From an uncultured Latescibacterota bacterium (GTDB lineage Bacteria; Latescibacterota; UBA2968; UBA8231), in assembly GCA_951813615.1 (NCBI GenBank), contig OX638377.1, positions 3,994,599 to 4,058,598 of the forward strand: a DNA stretch of 64,000 nucleotides. Direction: 5' to 3'. Below are positions 41,675-49,552 of the stretch, one piece after another. Position 1 is the stretch's first letter. Every line of letters starts with the position of its first letter. The position numbers and the translations under genes were made by a program. Under the pieces are notes generated by a model, which made no database searches, was not told the origin of the DNA, and was given only the letters and a program-made list of their open reading frames with translations.

Positions 41675-42664
41675 CTAGTCCTCAAACGCCGCGTCAAAGG
41701 CAATGTCCGAGGGCGGGAAGTCGACCTGCTTGACGAAGGCGGCCGCTTCTGTTGCGCCGTGGACGCGATCCATGCCGCTGTCTTCCCATTCGACCGACAG
41801 CGGTCCTTGGTAGTTGATGCGGTTGAGGGCGCGGATGATTTCCTCGAAGTCGATATTGCCGCGACCCAACGAGCGGAAGTCCCAATAGCGTCGGCGGTCG
41901 CCAAACTCAGTGTGCCCGCCAAAGACACCGGCGGCGGTCGGCGTCGCGGACCAGCCTACATCTTTCATGTGTACGTGGAAGATGCGGTCGCTGAATCGGT
42001 AGATAAACTCGACGTAGTCCACGCCTTGGTAGCCGAGGTGACTGGGATCGTAGTTGAAGCCAAAGGCTGGATGGCCGTCGAGTGCTTGGATGGCGCGCTC
42101 GGCCGAGGCAATATCAAAGGCGATTTCCGTGGGGTGGACCTCTAGCGCGAATTTGACGCCGAGTGCTTGGTATTGGTCGAGGATGGGTTTCCAGCGCGCG
42201 GCAAAATCCGCGAACCCAGCCTCGATCATGTCGGGGGATACCGGCGGAAATGAATAAAGCAGGTGCCAGATCGACGAGCCGGTAAAGCCGTTGACCACGT
42301 CCACCCCGAGCCGGGCGGCTGCTTGTCCTGTGGCGATCATCTCTTCGGCTGCGCGCTGACGCACGCCCTCCGGGTCGCCGTCGCCGAAGATGCGCGGGGG
42401 CAGGATGGCTTGGTGGCGGCTGTCGATGGCGTCGCACACGGCCTGACCGACGAGGTGATTGGAAATGGAAAACAGCGCTAGATCGTGTTTTGCGAGCAGT
42501 TCGCGCTTGGCCTGGCAATAGGCATCTGTGGCTTGATCAACTTCAAAATGATCTCCCCAGCAGGCCAGTTCCAAGCCGTCGTAGCCGAATTCAACGGCCT
42601 GTTGACAGAGGGTCTCTATCGACAGATCGGCCCACTGGCCAGTGAAGAGGGTGACGGGTCGCAT
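41675..42664 (-). CDS. Sugar phosphate isomerase/epimerase-like TIM barrel (AP endonuclease 2 fold)
   Basis: 329 residues starting 8 bases after AAGGAGCG. TIM barrel of the xylose-isomerase-like family: FTGQWADLSIETLCQQAVEFGYDGLELACWG, YDPSHLGYQGVDY and HVHMKDVGW (metal ligands Asp, His), KFALEVHPTE (Glu), and SVEWEDSGMD (Glu) near the end. These enzymes isomerise or epimerise keto-sugars, inosose or hydroxypyruvate with a divalent metal. First gene of the operon isomerase-dppA-dppB behind the promoter at 42703-42732, which links the importer to carbohydrate or inositol-like uptake. Confidence 0.88.
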   Translation of the reverse strand: MRPVTLFTGQWADLSIETLCQQAVEFGYDGLELACWGDHFEVDQATDAYCQAKRELLAKHDLALFSISNHLVGQAVCDAIDSRHQAILPPRIFGDGDPEGVRQRAAEEMIATGQAAARLGVDVVNGFTGSSIWHLLYSFPPVSPDMIEAGFADFAARWKPILDQYQALGVKFALEVHPTEIAFDIASAERAIQALDGHPAFGFNYDPSHLGYQGVDYVEFIYRFSDRIFHVHMKDVGWSATPTAAGVFGGHTEFGDRRRYWDFRSLGRGNIDFEEIIRALNRINYQGPLSVEWEDSGMDRVHGATEAAAFVKQVDFPPSDIAFDAAFED

Positions 42665-42702
42665 TGCAATCGCTCCTTGTTGGTGTTTTGTCTGAGAGGG
42701 AG

Positions 42703-42732
42703 TATATACGCCGGTCGTCGCCGAAGTGTCAA
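42703..42732 (-). promoter_or_regulatory. Promoter of the isomerase-dppA-dppB operon
   Basis: On the minus strand a perfect TTGACA (42727-42732), 18-base spacer and TATATA (42703-42708), just downstream of the preceding gene's stop. It gives a leader of about 30 bases to the ATG at 42664. Confidence 0.8.
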
Positions 42733-42742
42733 GGCCAGGCCG

Positions 42743-43495
42743 TTAGCGGCTGAGCGATTTTTCCCGCCGCAGGTCGATGTCAAAGATGCGCAGGTAGCGG
42801 CCCTGAAACTCGCCGATGACCTCGGGAATCAAGTCCTCGTCGAGATCGAGCAGGCCCATGCGCTCGCCAAAAGGCTCGGGCGACTGCCATTCCAAGTCGA
42901 AGAACCGGGCGTCGAACACGTAGCCATCGTTGAGCACGATCTCGTCTTCGTCGTCCCCATCTACGTCGCCGATGAGAATCTGATGGGCCGTCAAGTCGGT
43001 CTGGTCGCTGCGCCACTGCTCGTACTGGTCGCGGCCGTCGTACACGACTAAGCGACCATCGGCGCAAAACACGAGCTCGGGCTGGGGATCGTCGTCAATG
43101 TCGCCAATGGTCAGGCTGGTAATGCGGGTATATTCATTGGGCGAATTGCTCCACAGCAGCGTGTAGTCCTGAGAGTCGAAGTAATACACGCGGCCTTGGT
43201 CGGTATAGGCGATGATCTCGTCGAGTTGGTCGTCGTTGATGTCGAGGACGAACACGCCGGCCACCGCGCCTTCGAGATAGTCGCTATCCCACACCCCGGT
43301 ATAGGTGTGGTCGCGCTCTTCATAGACGTGGATCCGGCCGTTGTTGTCGCCGAGCACGAGGCGGGCTGGGCCTTCGCCCGAGGGCAGGCGCTGGATATTG
43401 TCGAATTCGTCTAGGTCACCGCTATAAGCTGGCCATTCTGCGGCTTGGCTCGACAGCGGAGCCAGCCATAACGCGCATAAGATTAACCGCAACAT
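42743..43495 (-). CDS. Secreted FG-GAP/VCBS-like propeller protein
   Basis: 250 residues with signal peptide (LILCALWLAPLSSQAAEW). The mature chain contains repeated Asp-rich blades: LVLGDNNGRIHVYEERD, VFVLDINDDQLDEIIAYTD, LTIGDIDDDPQPELVFCAD and LIGDVDGDDEDEIVLNDG, the D-x-D-x-D-G calcium-type loops of FG-GAP/VCBS propellers. It is the last gene of the larC run and starts 8 bases after larC ends. Probably a calcium-binding envelope or surface protein of unknown role. Confidence 0.72.
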   Translation of the reverse strand: MLRLILCALWLAPLSSQAAEWPAYSGDLDEFDNIQRLPSGEGPARLVLGDNNGRIHVYEERDHTYTGVWDSDYLEGAVAGVFVLDINDDQLDEIIAYTDQGRVYYFDSQDYTLLWSNSPNEYTRITSLTIGDIDDDPQPELVFCADGRLVVYDGRDQYEQWRSDQTDLTAHQILIGDVDGDDEDEIVLNDGYVFDARFFDLEWQSPEPFGERMGLLDLDEDLIPEVIGEFQGRYLRIFDIDLRREKSLSR

Positions 43496-43503
43496 GATGG
43501 TCG

Positions 43504-44715
43504 TTACTCCTTGATGGCGGCCGTCCGAGCGGCCTCATATACGGAGAGCAAGGGCACTTGGTGTTCTTGGGCTAGCCGCGCGCAGTCCTCGTATTCAGGC
43601 GCGGCGCGGCGCCGGCCGTCTATACAACTAAACTTGACGTTGACCTCCCCGTACGGCGTGGCAACGGTGCGGATCTGGCGTTCCAAGACGCGGCGTTCCA
43701 CCCCGTAGTAGCGCAGGCCGATGGTAGTCGTTTCTTGCAGGACGATTGCGGCTAGCTCGTCTAAGCGGCCCGCTGGAGCGAGGACGCTGAGAACATTGCC
43801 TGGGCGACCCTTCTTCATGAGGACCGGCGTGGCGTACACGTCGCACGCGCCCTGCTCTAGCAGCCGGTCGAAGAGGTAGCCGTACACCTCTGGATTCATG
43901 TCGTCGATATTGGCTTCGATCAGCAGGACGCACTCGCTGGCTGGCGCTCGCTCGCCTAGACGCAGGCGCAATAGATTGGGGATGGCCTCTAAGTCGCGGC
44001 GGCCTGCACCATAGCCGACGGCCTGTTGGCAAAAGGGCGGCTGCGGCCCAAAGGAACGAGCCAAGGTGGTGATGATCGCCGCCCCGGTCGGGGTGACGAG
44101 TTCAGCGCGGATATCGGTCTGCTCGGTCGGCACGTCGCGGCAGAGGGCCAAGACCCCGGGCACCGGCACTGGATAGCGCCCGTGCGCACAGCGCACAAAA
44201 CCCGTGCCAAAACGCAGGGGCGAAGCGCAAACCTCGTCCACCGCCAAAAGCTGGAGGCCGGCCACGGCCCCCACTACGTCTATCAGGGCGTCGAGAGCCC
44301 CCACTTCGTGTAGAGCCACTTCGGCGGGCGCGGCATTGTGCACCTCGGCTTCGGCTGCACACAGGCGCTCAAAGACGCGGATGGAGCCTTCCTTGACGAC
44401 ATCGTCTAAGCGGCTGTCGGCAATGCGGCTAGTTATATCTTTGAGGTGGGCGTGCGCGTGCGCGTGCGTGCGCTCGCCTGACAGGTCGAGATGATGCTCG
44501 GCGTCGGCCAAAGGCGCACCGGCCACGCAGATTTTGGCGCGGGTGGCAGCAATGGCGTGCCGGGCGGTGGATTCGCGCTCAATCGCGACGTCCTCTATGC
44601 CCAGCTTAGCAATTTCTCGGTTGAGGTCCTCTAGCGCGAGACCAGCGTCGAGTAGGGCACCCAAGATCATGTCGCCGCTAATGCCCGAGAAGCAGTCGAA
44701 ATAGGCGATTTTCAT
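43504..44715 (-). CDS. larC: Nickel-pincer cofactor biosynthesis protein LarC
   Basis: 403 residues in one frame: MKIAYFDCFSGISGDMILGALLDAG at the N-terminus, the histidine-rich SGERTHAHAHAHLKDI linker, HEVGALDALIDVVGAVAGLQLL, and the C-terminal LLIEANIDDMNPEVYGYL and VLMKKGRPGNVLSVL. LarC uses CTP to insert nickel into the pyridinium bis-thiocarboxylic cofactor of lactate racemase and related racemases/epimerases. In lactobacilli LarC is made by a frameshift between two reading frames; here the gene is continuous. LarB and LarE are not in the window. It follows the Minf_1886-like gene by 15 bases. Confidence 0.93.
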   Translation of the reverse strand: MKIAYFDCFSGISGDMILGALLDAGLALEDLNREIAKLGIEDVAIERESTARHAIAATRAKICVAGAPLADAEHHLDLSGERTHAHAHAHLKDITSRIADSRLDDVVKEGSIRVFERLCAAEAEVHNAAPAEVALHEVGALDALIDVVGAVAGLQLLAVDEVCASPLRFGTGFVRCAHGRYPVPVPGVLALCRDVPTEQTDIRAELVTPTGAAIITTLARSFGPQPPFCQQAVGYGAGRRDLEAIPNLLRLRLGERAPASECVLLIEANIDDMNPEVYGYLFDRLLEQGACDVYATPVLMKKGRPGNVLSVLAPAGRLDELAAIVLQETTTIGLRYYGVERRVLERQIRTVATPYGEVNVKFSCIDGRRRAAPEYEDCARLAQEHQVPLLSVYEAARTAAIKE

Positions 44716-44730
44716 CTTCGCGTCCCGCGC

Positions 44731-45138
44731 TCAGGGCAGGCGCTTGAGATCGGCCTTGCGCTTCTTCCAGTCGAATTCCTCGGCAAAGTCGTACACATCG
44801 ACGAAGTCCTCAATCCGGTCTTCGTCTGTTTTGCGCAGCAATTTCGCGCCGACCAAGTTGAAGACAATCGCGCCAAAATCGCGCGTCTGCTCAATGCCCC
44901 AGTGGGCAAAAACCGAGCAAGTGAGCGGCCCAAACTGATCAGCGCTGTACTCGCTGATGCCAAAGAGCAGATCCCGGCCGGAAATGTGCCGCTTCTCTTC
45001 GGTCAAGGATTCCTTGTCCTTGCCGAGTTTTTGCGCCGTGTATTCTAGCGCGTCGTATACAAAGAGGTATGCATCCCTCTTATAGCGACCATCGCGCTCG
45101 GCCAGATTTTCGATTTCTTGCAGCGATTTTAATTCCAT
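44731..45138 (-). CDS. Minf_1886-like conserved protein of unknown function
   Basis: 135 residues, no signal or membrane segment. The motif YLFVYDALEYTAQKLGK, the stretch HISGRDLLFGISEYSADQFGPLTCSVFAHWGIEQTRDFGAIVFNLV and the acidic, aromatic end DVYDFAEEFDWKKRKADLKRLP match the short conserved Minf_1886-type family known from many uncultured and PVC/FCB genomes. Function not known. It lies 20 bases downstream of the peptidase gene and 15 upstream of larC, so it is part of that operon. Confidence 0.7.
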   Translation of the reverse strand: MELKSLQEIENLAERDGRYKRDAYLFVYDALEYTAQKLGKDKESLTEEKRHISGRDLLFGISEYSADQFGPLTCSVFAHWGIEQTRDFGAIVFNLVGAKLLRKTDEDRIEDFVDVYDFAEEFDWKKRKADLKRLP

Positions 45139-45158
45139 AGAGAGACAGCCAAGACAAA

Positions 45159-46490
45159 CTAGGGCAGAGAAGATGTCAAGGGGGTGGAGGTGCTGTGAAA
45201 AGCCAAGTGACGCGGGCCGAGCGAGAGAACGTGCAAGAGCGCGTCGCGCTTGTGGACAAAGTCGGCCAACAGGTCGTCGGCTATACTTGGGATGGCACTG
45301 CCTCTATTGATGTGTTCGGGATTGATGTGGTGGCCGTCCTTGATGATTTCGTAGTGCAGATGGGGTCCGGTCGCAAGTCCAGTGGCGCCAACTTTGCCGA
45401 TGATCTCTTTCTGCTGTACGAGCTGGCCCTTGCGAACCACTATCTTGCTCAGGTGCGCGTAGCGGGTGCGGTAGCCATTGGGATGGACAATTTCGACCAA
45501 CTTGCCGTAGCCACCTTTCCAGCCGGCGTACGCAACTTCTCCGCGAGCCGTAGTCCACACTAGGGTGCCGGTCGGCGCACCGTAATCCGTGCCTAGATGA
45601 GGGCGCTGCTTTTTGAGTACGGGATGGAAGCGTTGGCGGCTGAAATGCGAGGTGATGCGATTGACTCCGAGGGGCTTGAGTACGAACATCCGGCCGAGGG
45701 AGCGACCGCTGGCGTTGTAATAGGAGTCCTCCCCCTCGCTGGGAGCATAGCGGACCGCCAACTCGGTCACTCGTTCGCCTTCGTACTGTGCCAATAAGAT
45801 GTGGCCATAGCGGACGAAGTGCTCGTCTATGTAGAGCTTTTCGAAGACGATCCCCAACCGATCGCCGCGGCGCGGGTCGCGCTGGAAGTCGATGACTGCA
45901 CCAAATATGTCATCGGCGATCACGTCGCTGAGTGTGCTGCCTTCCCCGGCCTTGCTGATGGCGTTGGAGAGGTTGTTCTCAATGCGCACTTCGAGCCGCT
46001 CAACTCGCCGCTCCAGCGGCAGTTGCAACTGGTGGGCGACGAACTGGCCCTCGCACAGTTCCACCTCGATCGGGCGATCCGGGGTGCGGTGGGGCGTGTA
46101 GCGGAAGCGGCGAATGACGTCGCTGGAGTCGACTACGACCTCGTAGTAGTCGCCCGGCTTGACTTGAGCGGGGCTGAGAATCGCGTACAATGCTTGGTAC
46201 AGCAACTCCAATTGATCACTCGGGAAACGGTGGGACTTGAGAGAGCGGTCTATAGAATCTCCGCGGCCCAGCGCGGCGGCAATCGTCCGCGTGGGATCGT
46301 CGAGTGGAATCGGGGGGCCGACAAAGGGCAACTCCGACACTGCGGCCTCAGCGGCCGGAGTAAAAGCTACTTCCCCTAGAGGGGCGGCTGCGCCCGCCGA
46401 GTGCTGAGAGGACATCCCCAAGCGCAGCGCCATAAGCGCAAAGCAACCCAATAGGACGCCCCAGAACCAGATGGCAAATCCAAATCGCAT
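45159..46490 (-). CDS. M23-family metallopeptidase (cell-wall endopeptidase)
   Basis: 443 residues. ATG 46490 is preferred over TTG 46496; there is no obvious ribosome site. An N-terminal membrane anchor (FAIWFWGVLLGCFALMALRL) precedes a low-complexity linker. LysM-like or coiled regions lie at about 110-280. The M23 domain in the last third has the zinc ligands His and Asp in RPHLGTDYGAP and the pair H-x-H in TGPHLHYEIIK, with GWKGGYGKLVEIVHPNGYRTRYAHLS between. It should cut peptidoglycan cross-links or take part in growth of the cell wall. First gene of the run that ends at the propeller protein; divergent from rlmN. Confidence 0.88.
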   Translation of the reverse strand: MRFGFAIWFWGVLLGCFALMALRLGMSSQHSAGAAAPLGEVAFTPAAEAAVSELPFVGPPIPLDDPTRTIAAALGRGDSIDRSLKSHRFPSDQLELLYQALYAILSPAQVKPGDYYEVVVDSSDVIRRFRYTPHRTPDRPIEVELCEGQFVAHQLQLPLERRVERLEVRIENNLSNAISKAGEGSTLSDVIADDIFGAVIDFQRDPRRGDRLGIVFEKLYIDEHFVRYGHILLAQYEGERVTELAVRYAPSEGEDSYYNASGRSLGRMFVLKPLGVNRITSHFSRQRFHPVLKKQRPHLGTDYGAPTGTLVWTTARGEVAYAGWKGGYGKLVEIVHPNGYRTRYAHLSKIVVRKGQLVQQKEIIGKVGATGLATGPHLHYEIIKDGHHINPEHINRGSAIPSIADDLLADFVHKRDALLHVLSLGPRHLAFHSTSTPLTSSLP

Positions 46491-46607
46491 ATTCAAAATG
46501 TAGGGGGAGAAAAATAAATTAAAGTGGTCAAGGTTGGGGCACCGTTGACCAACAGCCGCAGACTATTAACATATATATATGCTATATACTCGTCAAGGAC
46601 TTTTAAG

Positions 46608-47657
46608 GTGATTAGTCAACTCTACGACCTAAAAGCCATGCTGCCCGACGAACTCGATCAGATCGTCGGCGAGCTCGAAGAACCGGCGTACCGCACCCGT
46701 CAGATACTCGATTGGCTCTACGCCAAGGGCGTGCGCGACGTCCGGGAGATGACCAATATCTCCAAAATTCTGCGGGAAAAGCTCGCCGAGCGGACGCGCA
46801 TTACTTGCCTGAACCTCGTCAGGCGTCAAGAGTCGGCCACGGGCGAGGCCGTCAAATTCCTCTTTGAACTGCCTTCCGGGCAGCGGATCGAATCCGTGCT
46901 GATCGTCGATGGCACTCGGCGCACGGCCTGCCTGTCGTCGCAAGTGGGCTGTCCGCTCGACTGCAAGTTCTGTGCCACCGGGCGGATGGGGATGATCGCC
47001 AACCTCGAAGCCGGGCAGATCGTCGATCAGCTCTTGCAGGTGAACCACTTCGCCCGCCAGCGAGGCGAGAAGGTGACCAATGTGGTGATGATGGGAATGG
47101 GCGAGCCGCTGCTCAACTACTCCGCGGTCGCGCGCGCCCTAAAGCTGATGCGTCTCAAAGAAGGCATTGGGCTGGGAGGACGGAAAGTCACGGTGTCTAC
47201 CGCGGGCTACATTCCGGGCATCCGCCGGTTCATGGCCGAAGATCTCAACGTGGGATTGGCCATCTCGCTCAACGCCACGACCGACGAGATGCGCGAACAG
47301 CTCATGCCGATCAACCGCAAGTACAAGATCGCCGATCTCTTGGCGGTTGCGCGCGAATTTTTCGCCTGTCGCGGCTATGGCGTCACCTTTGAATACGTGC
47401 TCATGGCTGGGTTGACCGATGCGGACGCGGACGCGCGGCGGCTGGCCGAACTGACCCGCGACATTCCCTGTAAGATCAACCTCATACCCTACAACGAAAC
47501 GGATACAGACCATCGCTTCCGCCGGCCAGCCCGCCAGCGCCTAGAGCAGTTTTACCGAGTACTCAAAGGCTGCGGCGTCGAGTTTACCGTGCGCCACAGC
47601 CGCGGGCGAGACATCGACGCGGCCTGCGGTCAACTCTACCATCGGGAAAAAAAATGA
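46608..47657 (+). CDS. rlmN: 23S rRNA (adenine2503-C2)-methyltransferase RlmN
   Basis: 349 residues from GTG 46608, preceded by AAGGAC at about 7 bases; the frame extends upstream to 46524 but that part is not conserved-looking. Radical SAM methyltransferase: VGCPLDCKFCATGRMGM holds the C-x3-C-x2-C cluster cysteines, VVMMGMGEPLLNY and VTVSTAGYIPGIRRF continue the barrel, and the conserved cysteine near FTVRHSRGRDIDAACGQL takes part in the covalent methyl transfer. It modifies A2503 of 23S rRNA and A37 of some tRNAs. Divergent from the peptidase gene with a 117-base AT-rich gap. Confidence 0.95.
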   Translation: MISQLYDLKAMLPDELDQIVGELEEPAYRTRQILDWLYAKGVRDVREMTNISKILREKLAERTRITCLNLVRRQESATGEAVKFLFELPSGQRIESVLIVDGTRRTACLSSQVGCPLDCKFCATGRMGMIANLEAGQIVDQLLQVNHFARQRGEKVTNVVMMGMGEPLLNYSAVARALKLMRLKEGIGLGGRKVTVSTAGYIPGIRRFMAEDLNVGLAISLNATTDEMREQLMPINRKYKIADLLAVAREFFACRGYGVTFEYVLMAGLTDADADARRLAELTRDIPCKINLIPYNETDTDHRFRRPARQRLEQFYRVLKGCGVEFTVRHSRGRDIDAACGQLYHREKK

Positions 47658-47667
47658 GCTTGAGATC

Positions 47668-48189
47668 GTGAACTTTAAAGGCCATGTCTTGGGGGGCGTC
47701 GTCACGGGGACCGGAGTGGCGATAGGTGCGGTTTCCTCCGGCTCTGTCGCGCCCGACGATCTGACGACCCAAGCCGCTGTCGTCGGCACCGCGTTGTTTT
47801 TCTCCCTCTTTCCCGACTTGGACACGGCTTCGGTGGCGCAGCGATGGTTTTTCCGCGGCGTTTTCTGCATCTTGCTCTATCTGGGCTGGACCGAACACTA
47901 CGAATTGGCGACGCTAGTGGGCCTCTTGTGCGTCCTACCGCTTTTGGATCACCACCGCGGCTGGACGCACTGGAAGATCAGCCCGTTCATCACCGTGGGA
48001 TTGCTGGGCACGACCTACGAATACTGGAGGGCGCGCCAGGCTTTTCTCGGGGAGTTTACCTGGGACAACGTACATACTCTGCTGGAAGGGCACGTGGTTT
48101 TCTTTATTGCCTGCATCGTCGGTTGGTACACCCATCTGTTGCTAGACGGATGCTTCAAGGTGTTCCCCACCAGCCAAGACCACCACTGA
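47668..48189 (+). CDS. YdjM-like (DUF457) membrane protein, putative metal-dependent hydrolase
   Basis: 173 residues from GTG 47668, 10 bases after rlmN. Four predicted membrane segments and histidine/aspartate pairs at membrane faces, namely N-terminal KGHVLGG, SLFPDLDTA, LDHHRGWTHWK and WYTHLLLD, fit the DUF457/YdjM family of integral membrane metal-dependent hydrolase-like proteins. No known substrate. The short N-terminus begins directly with the first conserved His. Confidence 0.78.
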   Translation: MNFKGHVLGGVVTGTGVAIGAVSSGSVAPDDLTTQAAVVGTALFFSLFPDLDTASVAQRWFFRGVFCILLYLGWTEHYELATLVGLLCVLPLLDHHRGWTHWKISPFITVGLLGTTYEYWRARQAFLGEFTWDNVHTLLEGHVVFFIACIVGWYTHLLLDGCFKVFPTSQDHH

Positions 48190-48195
48190 GGTGGC

Positions 48196-48576
48196 TCAGT
48201 CGCTCTCGGCCTCGTCCTTGGCGTCTTTCTCTTTGTTCTTGCTGACAAACTTCTTGATCCTGCCGATGGCCTCGGGCACCAGCGCAATGATCTGACTCCA
48301 ACCGGCCTCCTGATCGCCGATGGACGCCACCTGTACCCTGCCGTCGGCATCGACGATGAGGAAGGCGATGGGTTCGATGTTCGCACCGCCGCCCGTCCCG
48401 CTCTGCCCCTTGCCCTCCAGCCCGCCGCCGGCCCCAAAGCCAAACGATATTTTCGATACTGGGATAATGGTCAAGTCGCCGGACTGAAACGGCTGTCCAA
48501 TGACAGTTTCGGTTTGCACGATGCGGTGCAACTCGCCTAGGACGCGCTCGACTAGGGATTCTACGGACGATGCCAT
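48196..48576 (-). CDS. GerW/YtfJ-family protein
   Basis: 126 residues. SLVERVLGELHRIVQTETVIGQPFQSGDLTIIPVSKISFGFGAGGG, then IEPIAFLIVDADGRVQVASI, is the recognisable pattern of the GerW (YtfJ) family, called after a sporulation gene of Bacillus but widespread in non-sporulating bacteria. The GSTG-rich stretch in the middle is flexible. It forms a pair with the DUF2953 gene upstream (26 bases apart), the same pairing as ytfI-ytfJ in Bacillus. Cellular role outside spore formers is unknown. Confidence 0.88.
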   Translation of the reverse strand: MASSVESLVERVLGELHRIVQTETVIGQPFQSGDLTIIPVSKISFGFGAGGGLEGKGQSGTGGGANIEPIAFLIVDADGRVQVASIGDQEAGWSQIIALVPEAIGRIKKFVSKNKEKDAKDEAESD

Positions 48577-48602
48577 GAAAAGCTCCTCGACTTAGATCAA
48601 AC

Positions 48603-49259
48603 TTAGTTTTCGGTGCGGAAGCGCGCGGCCAACAAGCGGCATGCCACCTGCGAGCCAAAGCACCCCAAGAGCAAAAGGAACAAGCCCAAGTGCAAATGAG
48701 CGATCAAATCCAAGCGGCCAAAGGCCCCCGCGCGCACGAAATCTGGACTGACGTTTATTTGTGCCTTTCCCTTGTGCGCGGCAACCGCCTGTAAATAGCC
48801 GTAGATCCGTCCGGTTTGGGCCGGGTCGGCAAATCCCAAGCGGCCCTGGACTCGTAGCCTTTTGAGCCGCATGATGCGCGGCAGGCTCGCCAATAGCTCA
48901 AGGCTGGGCTTGATCAGCAGGCGCGCGAGTGCGCGTAGGTTTCGCTCGCTGGCTTTGGGCGCGGCTTCTTTCTTAGCTCGTCGCTGTGCCCTTTGTCTGC
49001 GCTTCACTTGGGTCCGCAGCGGCAGGTAGGGATACGGCAGCAATCGCCCTAGGAGCACGGGCGCGATGCGCAGGCCCTTGGGGCCCCATCGCAGACCAAG
49101 CCCTAGTCCCCCCCAAAAAAAGGACAGCCGCACGCCCCATTCCCAAGACTCCGGCAAATCCTCGCGCCGGCAGCGCAAGGCAAGGGCCATGGGGGCGCAC
49201 AGCGCGCCGAGGCCGAGCGCGCCGAACGCGCCGAGTGTGAGAAATAGCCAGTCTAGCAT
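48603..49259 (-). CDS. DUF2953 protein, YtfI-like
   Basis: 218 residues from ATG 49259; in-frame starts further upstream lack a hydrophobic opening of this kind. It starts with a membrane helix (WLFLTLGAFGALGLGALCAP), followed by a basic stretch (RTQVKRRQRAQRRAKKEAAPK) and the DUF2953 body with SLPRIMRLKRLRVQGRLGFADPAQTGRIYGYLQAV, the family signature, ending in a second membrane helix (LHLGLFLLLLGCFG). Together with the downstream GerW-like gene it reproduces the Bacillus ytfI-ytfJ order. Probably both act at the inner membrane. Confidence 0.78.
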   Translation of the reverse strand: MLDWLFLTLGAFGALGLGALCAPMALALRCRREDLPESWEWGVRLSFFWGGLGLGLRWGPKGLRIAPVLLGRLLPYPYLPLRTQVKRRQRAQRRAKKEAAPKASERNLRALARLLIKPSLELLASLPRIMRLKRLRVQGRLGFADPAQTGRIYGYLQAVAAHKGKAQINVSPDFVRAGAFGRLDLIAHLHLGLFLLLLGCFGSQVACRLLAARFRTEN

Positions 49260-49434
49260 GAAGAGGGGCGCGGCTTTTTCTGCCACACCGAGTTCTAATC
49301 CGTGCGTCCGGTACACTGCATAGCGGCGAACAAGGTGACAATGCACAATAGGCGATGGCCAAACTAGCTTACAACCTATCGGAGCGCGCTGGTTCAGTCA
49401 AGCCTTACTGCGGACGTGGACCAAGGCTCCTGTC

Positions 49435-49463
49435 TTGACAGCACCCGCGTCGTATGTTAGGCT
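49435..49463 (+). promoter_or_regulatory. Promoter candidate before the 49553 gene
   Basis: Perfect TTGACA (49435-49440), 17-base spacer and TAGGCT (49458-49463), in the divergent gap (49260-49552) between the DUF2953 gene and the exported protein. The -10 keeps only TA-x-x-x-T. The rest of the gap contains nothing I can name. Confidence 0.5.
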
Positions 49464-49552
49464 TGAACTAGACGTAAGTCATGGTTAAAAAGTAAGTTAG
49501 GGTTTTTGGTCAAGGATCCAGCACACGGCAAAAGAGACGAAGGACGAACCGA

